Notes under the pieces: generated by a model
Databases searched by the model: none
Told to the model about the DNA's origin: nothing
Seen by the model: only the letters and a program-made list of their open reading frames with translations
Shown here: piece after piece, positions 16,339 through 24,594 of the stretch
Layout: the number at the start of each line of letters is the position of its first letter
Position numbering within the stretch: the first letter of the stretch is position 1
Program-made: the position numbers and the translations under genes
Assembly: GCA_001767915.1 (NCBI GenBank)
Contig: MEMI01000013.1
Location: forward strand, 1 to 32,212
Length of the DNA stretch: 32,212 nt
Reading direction: 5' to 3'
Origin: Alphaproteobacteria bacterium RIFCSPHIGHO2_02_FULL_46_13
GTDB lineage: Bacteria; Pseudomonadota; Alphaproteobacteria; Micavibrionales; Micavibrionaceae

Positions 16339-17836
16339 TAATAATTTTGACCCGCCCGAAGATGTTGATTTGGATCAAATTCCTGATAGGGACGTTGATT
16401 TCGATGATTTTGAAGATAACAAAGACAAGTCATTAGGCGCGTCATGGAAAAGCAGCCCTCTCTTTAAATTCGGGGTTGTTGCTCTTGTTATTATTATCGT
16501 TATCGCATTGGTTTCTATTCTCAGTGGCGATAAAATTAAGGCGCCGGTTTCTTCCGTTGGTAAGGGAACCAATATCAAGGAAGCTCCTGGTATTAAAGAA
16601 GTCTCTCCAGTTATGAAAGAAGCGATTGAAGAGAAAAACGACCAGCGTATTGATGAGGCTCAAAAACAAGGAATGAGTGCCATTCCAACGCCTATTGCGC
16701 CTCCGAAAACTCTTTTGGAAGTGCCAAAGGACGATGCTCAATCAGAAGACCCATTGCTTAGATGGCAGCAAATGCAAACTGAGCGCGCAAAAGCTCAGCG
16801 CGAGCAGCAAACAGCACAAGATCAGCAAACTCAAGTTGATCCACAGCGCGAGGCTAAAGTCACCGCCTTATCACAAGCCATGACCCAACAAATAAGTGGG
16901 ATTTGGGGCGCACAAAAAATGTCGGATATGAAGCATATGAATGTCTTCACTAAAGTTGAGGGTCTTGGCGCAACAGATGCAAATGGCAATCCTACGATGA
17001 CAAATGTGTCTACAAATGGCGTGCAGCAATTGATTGATCAAACGCCTGCCAAGGTTATTGTCCCTGCAGGTAAAATTGAATATGCCCAGATGATTTTGGA
17101 AGCAAACTCGGATATTCCGGGGCCTGTTGTGGCTTTGATCGCATCAGGACAATTTAGTGGTGGCAAATTGATTGGTAAATTCCAAGCGCAAGATGAATAT
17201 CTGGTGATTACCTTCTCAACTTTGGTTACTAAAAAGGGAACAAGCATTCCGATTAACGCATATGCTTTGGATCCTGGAACATCATTGACCGGTTTGGCGA
17301 CAGATGTTGATCACCGTTATTTTAAACGAATTATTCTTCCAGCGGCTGCAAAATTTGTTGAAGGCTTGGGGAGTGCTTATGGTGAAACTACAAGCGAAAC
17401 GACGCAGAACGCAACAACTACGACTACGGCCACTACCGACCTAAACCCAAAACAAGAGTTTGGTAAAGCGGTTAGCGAAGCGGCTAAAACCGTTGGCGAG
17501 GTCTTGAGTGAGGACGGAAAAGATACTAAGCCGTTGGTTATTGTTGCTGCGGGGACTCCGATGGGTATTCTGTTTATGGATGCGATCACGGATAAGGATG
17601 TTTTGAGGGCGCGATCCGGTGTTTCGGGTGGCTCTCAAGGTGCGGGCCAGCAAATGCCTGTTCAGCAAGGGTACCCTCAACAGCAGCCTGCTGGGTTTAT
17701 GAACCAAATGCAGCAGCTTCAATACGGTCTTCAGGGGCAGCAATATCTTCAACAGCAGAATGGGGCTTATAATACCAATGGAGTGCCGGGGGGCTATGGC
17801 ACAACGACCGGAACCACGACCTCTGGTATTCAGTAA
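16328..17836 (+). CDS. dotG: Type IVB secretion core-complex protein DotG/IcmE
   Basis: DotG/IcmE is the VirB10-like protein spanning inner membrane and periplasm. The 502-aa protein has an acidic cytoplasmic N-terminus, a transmembrane helix (about 47-66), a coiled or Gln-rich spacer (about 100-180), and a C-terminal TrbI/VirB10-type domain with V-I-V-P-A-G-K-I-E-Y-A-Q-M and G-P-V-V-A-L-I-A-S-G-Q-F-S-G-G-K-L-I-G, then a late hydrophobic T-P-M-G-I-L-F-M-D and a Gln/Gly/Thr-rich tail of about 70 residues. Legionella DotG is about twice as long because of a large array of short repeats, which is absent here. AGGAG at 16316-16320 supports the start; it overlaps dotH. Confidence 0.92.
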   Translation: MSNSNNFDPPEDVDLDQIPDRDVDFDDFEDNKDKSLGASWKSSPLFKFGVVALVIIIVIALVSILSGDKIKAPVSSVGKGTNIKEAPGIKEVSPVMKEAIEEKNDQRIDEAQKQGMSAIPTPIAPPKTLLEVPKDDAQSEDPLLRWQQMQTERAKAQREQQTAQDQQTQVDPQREAKVTALSQAMTQQISGIWGAQKMSDMKHMNVFTKVEGLGATDANGNPTMTNVSTNGVQQLIDQTPAKVIVPAGKIEYAQMILEANSDIPGPVVALIASGQFSGGKLIGKFQAQDEYLVITFSTLVTKKGTSIPINAYALDPGTSLTGLATDVDHRYFKRIILPAAAKFVEGLGSAYGETTSETTQNATTTTTATTDLNPKQEFGKAVSEAAKTVGEVLSEDGKDTKPLVIVAAGTPMGILFMDAITDKDVLRARSGVSGGSQGAGQQMPVQQGYPQQQPAGFMNQMQQLQYGLQGQQYLQQQNGAYNTNGVPGGYGTTTGTTTSGIQ

Positions 17837-17871
17837 CAATCATTTTAAGGTACACCATAAGAAGGTAAGCT

Positions 17872-19134
17872 ATGTCTGATAAGAAAATAGATGATCAAAA
17901 ATTTGAAAATCAATCATCTGATTATGATGAAACATATGAAGATGATGTGACTTATACAGAAGATGATTCTGACCAGTGGTCCGATGATGCTGATTTGGGA
18001 GATGATGAAGATTCCGCAAGTGAGCAGGCCCCACCAGCGAAAAAGAAAACATCAAACCTGACCATTGCAATTATTCTGGTTGTTGCAGTTGTTGGTGTTT
18101 TTGGCTTTATGGTTCTCAAAGGTAATAGTGGAGACGTGCCACAACCTAGTGCTGAAAATCAGGCCGCTGTTGCTATTGATGCGGATGCAGCGATGACACC
18201 GCCCGTTACACAAGCGGATCAGTCCAATATTACAGATCTTAAAAATCAAGCTGATCAAGACAACCAAGGTGACCAAACAGCTAATATTACGCCGCCGACC
18301 CCAGCGGCCGTTGCAGATGAACCACCACAAGGGTTGATGGATAACCCCAATTTGATGGATTCCAATGCCAAAGCTGATGTCAGCCCAGCTGACGCCAAGC
18401 CTATTGTTGGCTCTGTACCAGCCACTTCCGGTGCAGATCAGACTTCTGCTGTCCCATCTGAAGAAGTTGTTAATGCGATTTCTCCGACGGTGAAGCCAGT
18501 TTCTGATTTCCCAACTGTTGACTCTATTAAAAAGCCGGATTCGGCGCCTGTACCTGTTATGACGGGTGCAACAGGCTCTGTGGATGTTGATCCTTCAGTC
18601 GAGCAATCTAATAAAGCCGCTGAGCTGAAAGCCCAGATCGATGCCGCTCAGGCTGAAATTTCTAACTTAGAAAAGAAAATTTCTGATCAGGCTGCGGAGT
18701 TAGAGGCTCAAAAGCAAGCTGTTGCTAAAGCAACTGCTCAGGCTTCTGTTACTGCATCTGGTGTTTCTGAGGCAGAAGTTGCTGCCTTAAAAGAACAAAT
18801 CGCGGATCTGGAAGAAAAATTGGCTGCAAAAGCAGAAAAACCTTCAAAAGTTGTTGTTGCCGAGGCATCTTCTACAGACGAAAGTGAATATGTTGTAAGC
18901 AAGCCCGTTGTCAAAAACAAGCCTGTTGCGGCTAAGCCAAAACTTGCTTTAAAACAAACATGGTCTTTAAAAAGTGCCGGAACTGGCAAAGCGATTCTCT
19001 CTGATAAGGCAACTGGTGATTTGAAGACAGTCAGAGTAGGGGACGTGGTGTCAGGACTGGGGCGCATCGTTAGCATTTCCAATATCAATTCATCATGGGT
19101 TGTAAAGGGAACTTTGGGGTCTGTTTCTGAATAG
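17872..19134 (+). CDS. dotF: Type IVB secretion protein DotF/IcmG
   Basis: DotF/IcmG is an inner-membrane protein with a periplasmic C-terminal domain that associates with the core complex. The 420-aa product has an acidic cytoplasmic N-terminus (1-60), one transmembrane helix (about 62-82), a disordered Pro/Asp-rich stretch, a coiled coil at about 250-325, and a C-terminal beta domain ending W-x-L-K-S-A-G-T-G-K-A-I-L-S then V-R-V-G-D-V-V-S-G-L-G, which is the pattern of the IcmG/PilP-type tail. Sequence identity to Legionella would be low; the assignment rests on topology, the tail and position. It is longer than Legionella IcmG (about 270 aa) owing to the middle spacer. Confidence 0.8.
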   Translation: MSDKKIDDQKFENQSSDYDETYEDDVTYTEDDSDQWSDDADLGDDEDSASEQAPPAKKKTSNLTIAIILVVAVVGVFGFMVLKGNSGDVPQPSAENQAAVAIDADAAMTPPVTQADQSNITDLKNQADQDNQGDQTANITPPTPAAVADEPPQGLMDNPNLMDSNAKADVSPADAKPIVGSVPATSGADQTSAVPSEEVVNAISPTVKPVSDFPTVDSIKKPDSAPVPVMTGATGSVDVDPSVEQSNKAAELKAQIDAAQAEISNLEKKISDQAAELEAQKQAVAKATAQASVTASGVSEAEVAALKEQIADLEEKLAAKAEKPSKVVVAEASSTDESEYVVSKPVVKNKPVAAKPKLALKQTWSLKSAGTGKAILSDKATGDLKTVRVGDVVSGLGRIVSISNINSSWVVKGTLGSVSE

Positions 19135-19307
19135 ACGACAATAAGCACCACTCAATCCCCACAGACTTAAGGATTCTTTAAGAAACTGATGCTACCTTTA
19201 TATGGTTGGGTAATGGGTTTTAAGAAATTTAGGAAACTTGCTTTTTCCCTTAGAATCTGCTTTAATTGAGTTAAGGAATACCGTGATAAAACGGTCGGGT
19301 GTGCACT

Positions 19308-20348
19308 ATGAAAAAATTGAAAAATTCGCTCTATAAATTACCTTTTTTCTCATTTATGACAATTTCAATTCTTCTGTCGTCTGTGAAGCAATCTCACGCG
19401 GCGAGTGCCGTCGATGTTTTGGTTCAGATGGGGCTTGCTAAAGCGAATGCTCTTATTGTCAATACCATCAATGGCGCGGTAGGCTTAGGGTCTTGTCAGG
19501 GTAATGGGCAGATTAGCGATGTGATTTGTAATGTGATGGGGGCTTCATCGGGGCTTCCGGGGCTTGTTACCGCTCTTGCTTATCTTTTTGGCATTATCTT
19601 AGCTGTTGCGGCTCTGTTCAAATTAAAAGACCATGTTTTGAATCCATCACAGACGCCATTGTCAGATTCATTGAAGAGGTTTTTGGCGGGCGGTGCCCTT
19701 TTCACTCTGCCATTGATAACCGAGGCTGCACAAAATGCCCTGACCGGCGGAAATATGGATTCAAGTCAGGTGACCGTTTATAACGGTCAGGCCGCCAACG
19801 CGAGTGGCCTTGACGGGATGCTGGTCTCGCTCTTTGCTGATATTTATGAGCCTATGATCAATATCATATTTGCGTTTGGCTATCTGGCTGGGCTTATTTT
19901 GGTTGTTGCGGGTATTGGTCGCATTATTAAGACAGCTCAGGATGGACCCCGTGGCCCTGCTGGCATGGGCACGATTATGATGTTTGTTATTGCGGGCGTT
20001 TTGTTTTCTCTTAGTAGTATTATGGGGGCGTTCTCAAGCAGCATGTTCCAAAGTTCTACGGTTGCAACATTTGCAGTGTTGGAGACGTCAACAGGCGATA
20101 CAGTGATTGATCAACACGTTCTTGCGATGATTTCTACAGTTCTTGTTTTTATGACTATAATAGGGTATATTAGTTTCATGCGCGGATTTTTTATTATAAA
20201 AGACGTTGCAGAAGGTGGTGGACAAGCTTCGCTCATGGCTGGTGTGACACATATTTTTGGTGGTGCATTGGCTGTGAACTTGGGACCGTTATTAAACGCG
20301 GTACAAAGTACTTTAGGTTTGAGTGATATTGGTATAACATTCTATTAG
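19308..20348 (+). CDS. dotE: DotE/IcmC-like multi-pass membrane protein with three DotP-like modules
   Basis: The 346-aa protein has a signal peptide (cleavage near residue 32) and several hydrophobic helices. Residues 82-148 closely match the DotP-like protein downstream, including G-L-P-G, K-x-K-D-H-V, N-P-S-x-T-P-L, G-G and P-L-I-T-E-A. Two weaker copies follow, at about 186-245 (G-Y-L-A-G-L-I-L-V-V-A) and about 275-340 (I-K-D-V, G-G-A-L, G-P-L-L-N-A-V-Q). It occupies the dotE/icmC position between dotF and dotP and has the same overall character as that small membrane protein, but is much longer than Legionella IcmC (about 194 aa). Cysteines C63 and C74 may pair. ATG 19308 is preferred to GTG 19299. 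Confidence 0.75.
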   Translation: MKKLKNSLYKLPFFSFMTISILLSSVKQSHAASAVDVLVQMGLAKANALIVNTINGAVGLGSCQGNGQISDVICNVMGASSGLPGLVTALAYLFGIILAVAALFKLKDHVLNPSQTPLSDSLKRFLAGGALFTLPLITEAAQNALTGGNMDSSQVTVYNGQAANASGLDGMLVSLFADIYEPMINIIFAFGYLAGLILVVAGIGRIIKTAQDGPRGPAGMGTIMMFVIAGVLFSLSSIMGAFSSSMFQSSTVATFAVLETSTGDTVIDQHVLAMISTVLVFMTIIGYISFMRGFFIIKDVAEGGGQASLMAGVTHIFGGALAVNLGPLLNAVQSTLGLSDIGITFY

Positions 20349-20376
20349 ACTGAACATAGCATTGAGGAGGAAAATC

Positions 20377-20781
20377 ATGCTGAAATTGAACAAAAAAATG
20401 AATAAACTTGCTGCCTATACATCTGCTTCCCTTGTAACTGGGCTTATGTCCTCTACAAGTGCAAAAGCTGCTGATGCAAGTTTCACAACTATTTCCCAGA
20501 CTATTACCGGACAAATCGGTGGTCTTCCTGGGTTTATTACTGCGATTTCTTACATCATGGGGACATTGTTTGCTGTTCTCGGTATTCTTAAAATTAAAGA
20601 TCACGTTGAAAACCCAAGCAATACACCTTTAAAAGATGGCGCTATCCGTCTTGCTGTTGGTGGTGGACTGTTCGTGGTTCCATTGATTACAGAAGCAATG
20701 CAAAACTTGCTGGGTACTGGTACTGGTGTTGATGTTCAATCTATGAAAAACATCAATACTTATAACACTGTTACACCATAA
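20377..20781 (+). CDS. dotP: DotP/IcmD-like small membrane protein
   Basis: A 134-aa protein with an N-terminal signal-like hydrophobic segment, S-S-T-S-A-K-A-A cleavage region and two transmembrane helices separated by a polar loop containing K-I-K-D-H-V-E-N-P-S-N-T-P-L-K. In Legionella IcmD/DotP is an inner-membrane component of unknown detailed role. The gene follows the DotE-like gene and shares a module with it. The ribosome site GAGGAGG at 20364-20370 is ideal and fixes the start at 20377, not the TTG upstream. Very strong initiation compared with its neighbours suggests that this subunit is made in large amounts. Confidence 0.85.
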   Translation: MLKLNKKMNKLAAYTSASLVTGLMSSTSAKAADASFTTISQTITGQIGGLPGFITAISYIMGTLFAVLGILKIKDHVENPSNTPLKDGAIRLAVGGGLFVVPLITEAMQNLLGTGTGVDVQSMKNINTYNTVTP

Positions 20782-20802
20782 TCGCGTTCTTATTCTAAGC
20801 GT

Positions 20803-21510
20803 ATGAAAAATATTAAAGTCAATTTGGGGATTGCCCGTTCATCGGGCAATCTTCGTCTATCAAAGGGGGCTAATGCTGTTAGTCCTACTGTCATGACGCC
20901 TGAGCTTAAAAAAATGATTTTTGAGCGAGATGAGCAGACATGCCAATGCTGTGGTTTTAAAGCCGACAAATATCAAGATATTCACTTTATCGACAATAAT
21001 CCCAAAAATCTGGATCCTGAGAATTTACTGACAACCTGTATTTTTTGTCATCAATGTTTTAATTTGGAACAAGCGACTGCCATGCGCTCTGGCGTTTTGA
21101 TCTGGTTGCCTGAGATTTCACAAATTGATCTTCATCATATTATGCGTGCAGTATATGTTGCACGGATTTCCCAAGGGCCAATGGCCGAGGCAGCGCGCGT
21201 GACGCTTGATTCGCTCATGGGGCGTCGTGAAGAAGCCCGCAGACGTATCCAAACCGATGATCCTTTCGTTCTATCCACGGTTCTGAAAGATTTCCTGACC
21301 GGAAAATATTATGCGGAAAGAAATGAAAAATTGCAGGGCGTCAGGTTGTTGCCGTTGGATCGCCGTTTGATCAAAGAGGCTGATTTGGAATTTAACCAAT
21401 TTCCCCAGATTTTGGCTTATTGGAGATCAAAAGATGGTCCGTTTGGTGGCCGTGCACCAACACTTTGGACAAATCTTTATAAAAGCGCTCTCAAAGAATT
21501 AAATTCATAA
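20803..21510 (+). CDS. dotN: Type IVB secretion protein DotN/IcmJ, zinc-binding HNH-like
   Basis: DotN/IcmJ is a component of the Legionella coupling-protein complex with DotL, DotM and adaptors. The 235-aa product has an HNH-type zinc fold: CxxC at C47/C50, the H61 segment in D-I-H-F-I-D, the N-L-D-P-E-N-L-L-T-T-C stretch, and a second CxxC at C79/C82, followed by H83. The pair of catalytic histidines expected in an active HNH nuclease is reduced to H-F, so a nuclease role is unlikely. The C-terminal half (R-R-E-E-A-R-R-R-I, L-A-Y-W-R-S-K-D-G-P-F) is helical and typical of IcmJ. It lies between dotP and dotO as in Legionella. A perfect hairpin lies in its first codons. Confidence 0.88.
   Translation: MKNIKVNLGIARSSGNLRLSKGANAVSPTVMTPELKKMIFERDEQTCQCCGFKADKYQDIHFIDNNPKNLDPENLLTTCIFCHQCFNLEQATAMRSGVLIWLPEISQIDLHHIMRAVYVARISQGPMAEAARVTLDSLMGRREEARRRIQTDDPFVLSTVLKDFLTGKYYAERNEKLQGVRLLPLDRRLIKEADLEFNQFPQILAYWRSKDGPFGGRAPTLWTNLYKSALKELNS
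20829..20851 (+). promoter_or_regulatory. Perfect hairpin inside the 5' end of dotN
   Basis: GATTGCCCG (20829-20837) pairs fully with CGGGCAATC (20843-20851) around a five-base loop. It begins at codon 9-10 of dotN, 21-27 bases downstream of the start codon, where it would collide with an initiating ribosome. There is no following T-run, so it does not look like an intrinsic terminator. It may damp dotN translation relative to dotP or protect the upstream mRNA from 3' decay. Confidence 0.55.
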
Positions 21511-21563
21511 TTTTTTTTAGTCAATTTCTGGTCATATGCAGTTTTCTATTTCTACAAATCCTG

Positions 21564-21569
21564 TATAGT
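21564..21569 (+). promoter_or_regulatory. Possible -10 element upstream of dotO
   Basis: An extended -10 like TG-TATAGT lies 32 bases before the dotO ATG in the 91-base gap after dotN. No clear -35 box was seen at the right distance. It would allow separate transcription of dotO. Confidence 0.3.
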
Positions 21570-21601
21570 ATCAAGACATTAAATCCAACTGATTGATACA
21601 C

Positions 21602-24589
21602 ATGAATATTTTTCAAAAAATTCTTTATCCGTTCCAAGGAGCCTTGCGCCAATCTGTGGGCAGTTTTATCAGATTGGAGACAATGGACAGTGAATTCACA
21701 ATGGCGGCCAGTGACGGGTCGCTTGTGACTTATTTGAAAATTGACGGCAGCAGACAAATTATTGGTGAAGAAGAATATAATTTTCTGATTGAGGCCGCGA
21801 CCATTAAGCTGGGTGCAAAATTTGACCGCCCCGGTCATGCCATGCAAATTTATTTCTCAAGAGATCCTGCACGTATCCGTGCCCATCTTGATGTTTTGAA
21901 CAGGCCTGTTTTTGCAACTGCCGCCAATACGGGTCTGGAGATCAGCGACCTGATCGAAGAGAAAGTGAAAAACCTTTCAACCATTTTGAGTCATGAGGAA
22001 TGTTATTTCGTTTTGTGGACACGTCCGTCGTCCATGACAAAAAGTGAAATTCAACGCGTCCGTGAAGAGAAGCAAGTACAAAATAAAAAATGGGTCAATG
22101 CGCCGTATGGACAAAATCCTTTGGCAGGGGTCGAGAGCCTTCGTACCAGACATAAAAGTTATACAACTGCTATCCAGCAGGCGCTGGACGAGATGGGCAT
22201 CCGTGCTGAATTTTTAGAGGTTCATAAGGCTTTGCGTGCTGTCCGTAACAATATGTTCCCATCACGCGCCAATGAAGATTGGAGAGCCTGTCTCCCCGGC
22301 GACCCAATCCCTGCACGTTCCCCTCTCAATCAGTTTGATTTGTCTGATATTATATGGCCATCCATTGCCGACCAGATTTGTGTCGGTGATGCAAGGTTGA
22401 CAGGCGGCCCTGTTGTGCAAATTGATGACATGAATTGGGCTGGTGCGGACATGACGTTGGGACCGATGGAGGTTGCTCCGTTTCCGATGCTTCTGAACCG
22501 CCTTTATGATTCAAAAGTACCATTCCGTATTTCATTGCTGGTTGAAGGCGGTGGGGTTGAGGCAACGGCGTTTAAAACATTGGTCGCAACATTGATGAGT
22601 GTCACCAATGTCGTCAATAAACAGATTAAATATTCTCTGGAAGGGCTGCAAGCCCTTGCGCGGAGTGAGCCTGTCGTCAAGTTGCGCGTGTCATTTGCGA
22701 CATGGGCGCCGAAATCTGATCCTAATTTAATTCAAGACAGACTGTCGATTTTGATGCAGTCGGTTGAAAGCTGGGGCTATGCTCAGGTGAGTTCGGCCTC
22801 TGGTGATCCGTTGGATTGCGTCATGTCATCTGCGATGGGAATTCATTGTGCGGGTACTGCGCCACTTGCGATTGCTCCGATGCGTGAAGTGATGAAGCTG
22901 GTTCCATGGCAACGTCCGTCGAGCCCGTTCTCTCAAGGCGCGATTATGCTGCGGACACCGGACGGGAAAGTCTGGCCTTATCAAACCGGTACAAACCTGA
23001 CCACCACTTGGTTTGATTTGATTTTTGCGCAGCCGGGTGCTGGTAAATCTGTTCTGATGAATACGTTGAACCTTGGGACAATTTTGACCCCAGGTCTCAA
23101 TAAATTGCCGTTTATCGCTATCATTGATATTGGTCCGTCTTCATCGGGGCTTGTCTCGCTGATTAAAGAGGCGTTGCCGATTGAGCGACAGTTCGAGTCG
23201 AACTATTACCGTCTGCAAATGTCTAGATCTTACGCGATTAACCCGTTTGATACGCAGCTTGGATGTCGTTATCCATTGATTGACGAGCGCAGTTATTTAA
23301 CCGAGTTGATGACCTTGCTCTGTACCCCGCCTGGTAATGACAAGCCGTATGACGGTATTCCGCAGTTGGCGGGATTGGTTGTTGACGAGATGTATCGCTG
23401 GCGCGATGACAATATGGCGAATGCTGAGCCACGTCCGTATTTGCCGCGTTTGGATGGCGAGATTGATGATGCGATCCAGAAACATAATATTCATTTGCCA
23501 ACCGACCCTTATTGGTGGGACGTTGTTGAAAATCTGTTTGACCGCGGATTATATATGGATGCGATCCGTGCGCAACGTCATGCTATGCCAACATTGAATG
23601 ATGCGATTACGGCGGCACGTCGCCCGCAAATTCGCTCCCTTCTTGAGGAAACAGCGATTGGCGGAAGTAGTGAATCGGTGATTTCTGCGTTTGAGCGGAT
23701 GATTACGTCTGCCGTTCGTGACTTCCCGATTTTATCGTCAGTCACGCAGTTTGATATTGCGGGGGCGCGTATTTGCTCCCTCGACTTGATGGATATTTCT
23801 CCGCAAGGGGATGATACTGCGGATCGTCAGACAGCCGTCATGTATATGTTGGCACGTCAGGCATTGGTCAGAGCATGGTGGGTGGGCAAAGAATCCCTTC
23901 CGTTTATGCCTGAAAAATTCCGAGATTATCATGAATTGAATTTGCAGGATTTGGCAGAGTCACCGAAAAGACTTTGTTATGACGAGTTCCATCGAACCAG
24001 TTCTTCTGGCTCTGTCCGTGCACAGGTTGTGCGTGACGTTCGTGAGGGGCGGAAACGCGGTGTGCAGATCGTTCTGGCGTCTCAATTATTGGGCGACTTT
24101 GATGATGATATGGTTGATTTGGCAACGGGGGTTTGGGTTCTAGGGACTGCCGTGTCCGACAAGGCAGTTGATGATATTCGTGATCGTTTCGGTTTGTCAT
24201 CCACCGCCAGAAATATCATTCGTTATCGTTTGACGGGGCCACGTGCGGGTGGTGCGCCTGCCCTTCTGATCCTTGGTACCAACGAAGGACGGTATGAGCA
24301 GCATTTGATCAATACGCTGGGGCCGATTGAATTATGGGCGTTTGCGACATCGGTTGAAGATGTGATTATTCGTAACCGCCTTTATGCCAAGTTTGGTGCA
24401 GGGCGCGCGCGGCAAATTCTGGCCGTATCTTTCCCAGGCGGAAGTGCGCGGAATGAACTCAAGCGTCGGATTCTTTTGAAATCTGATTCAGCCGATTCAA
24501 AGGCCGCTGCACAAAGCGCTATTATTGACGAGTTGGTTGAAGAATTGATTGATACTTATAATAAACAAGCTTTAGCAGGAAAAACTTAA
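21602..24589 (+). CDS. dotO: Type IVB secretion ATPase DotO/IcmB
   Basis: DotO/IcmB is the VirB4-like hexameric ATPase on the cytoplasmic side that powers Dot/Icm secretion with DotB. The 995-aa length is close to Legionella DotO (about 1009 aa). The N-terminal domain carries T-M-D-S-E-F-T-M-A and Y-N-F-L-I-E-A-A-T-I-K; the ATPase domain has the Walker A P-G-A-G-K-S at 478-483 and a Walker B at L-C-Y-D794-E795-F-H. R-E-G-R-K-R-G-V-Q-I-V-L-A-S-Q-L after Walker B is typical of VirB4-type motors. I prefer the ATG at 21602 to the upstream TTG at 21593, although neither has a strong ribosome site. The following gene starts 5 bases after its stop. Confidence 0.96.
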   Translation: MNIFQKILYPFQGALRQSVGSFIRLETMDSEFTMAASDGSLVTYLKIDGSRQIIGEEEYNFLIEAATIKLGAKFDRPGHAMQIYFSRDPARIRAHLDVLNRPVFATAANTGLEISDLIEEKVKNLSTILSHEECYFVLWTRPSSMTKSEIQRVREEKQVQNKKWVNAPYGQNPLAGVESLRTRHKSYTTAIQQALDEMGIRAEFLEVHKALRAVRNNMFPSRANEDWRACLPGDPIPARSPLNQFDLSDIIWPSIADQICVGDARLTGGPVVQIDDMNWAGADMTLGPMEVAPFPMLLNRLYDSKVPFRISLLVEGGGVEATAFKTLVATLMSVTNVVNKQIKYSLEGLQALARSEPVVKLRVSFATWAPKSDPNLIQDRLSILMQSVESWGYAQVSSASGDPLDCVMSSAMGIHCAGTAPLAIAPMREVMKLVPWQRPSSPFSQGAIMLRTPDGKVWPYQTGTNLTTTWFDLIFAQPGAGKSVLMNTLNLGTILTPGLNKLPFIAIIDIGPSSSGLVSLIKEALPIERQFESNYYRLQMSRSYAINPFDTQLGCRYPLIDERSYLTELMTLLCTPPGNDKPYDGIPQLAGLVVDEMYRWRDDNMANAEPRPYLPRLDGEIDDAIQKHNIHLPTDPYWWDVVENLFDRGLYMDAIRAQRHAMPTLNDAITAARRPQIRSLLEETAIGGSSESVISAFERMITSAVRDFPILSSVTQFDIAGARICSLDLMDISPQGDDTADRQTAVMYMLARQALVRAWWVGKESLPFMPEKFRDYHELNLQDLAESPKRLCYDEFHRTSSSGSVRAQVVRDVREGRKRGVQIVLASQLLGDFDDDMVDLATGVWVLGTAVSDKAVDDIRDRFGLSSTARNIIRYRLTGPRAGGAPALLILGTNEGRYEQHLINTLGPIELWAFATSVEDVIIRNRLYAKFGAGRARQILAVSFPGGSARNELKRRILLKSDSADSKAAAQSAIIDELVEELIDTYNKQALAGKT

Positions 24590-24594
24590 AACGC

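Noticed and set aside
19202-19275. CtrA-type TTAA repeats upstream of dotE
   Set aside because: Two TTAA copies are separated by five bases rather than the seven of a CtrA site; the AT-rich context makes this likely by chance.
20803-21510. HNH homing endonuclease or mobile-intron nuclease
   Set aside because: The HNH-like zinc fold belongs to DotN/IcmJ, one catalytic histidine is missing, and the gene holds the icmJ position between dotP and dotO.
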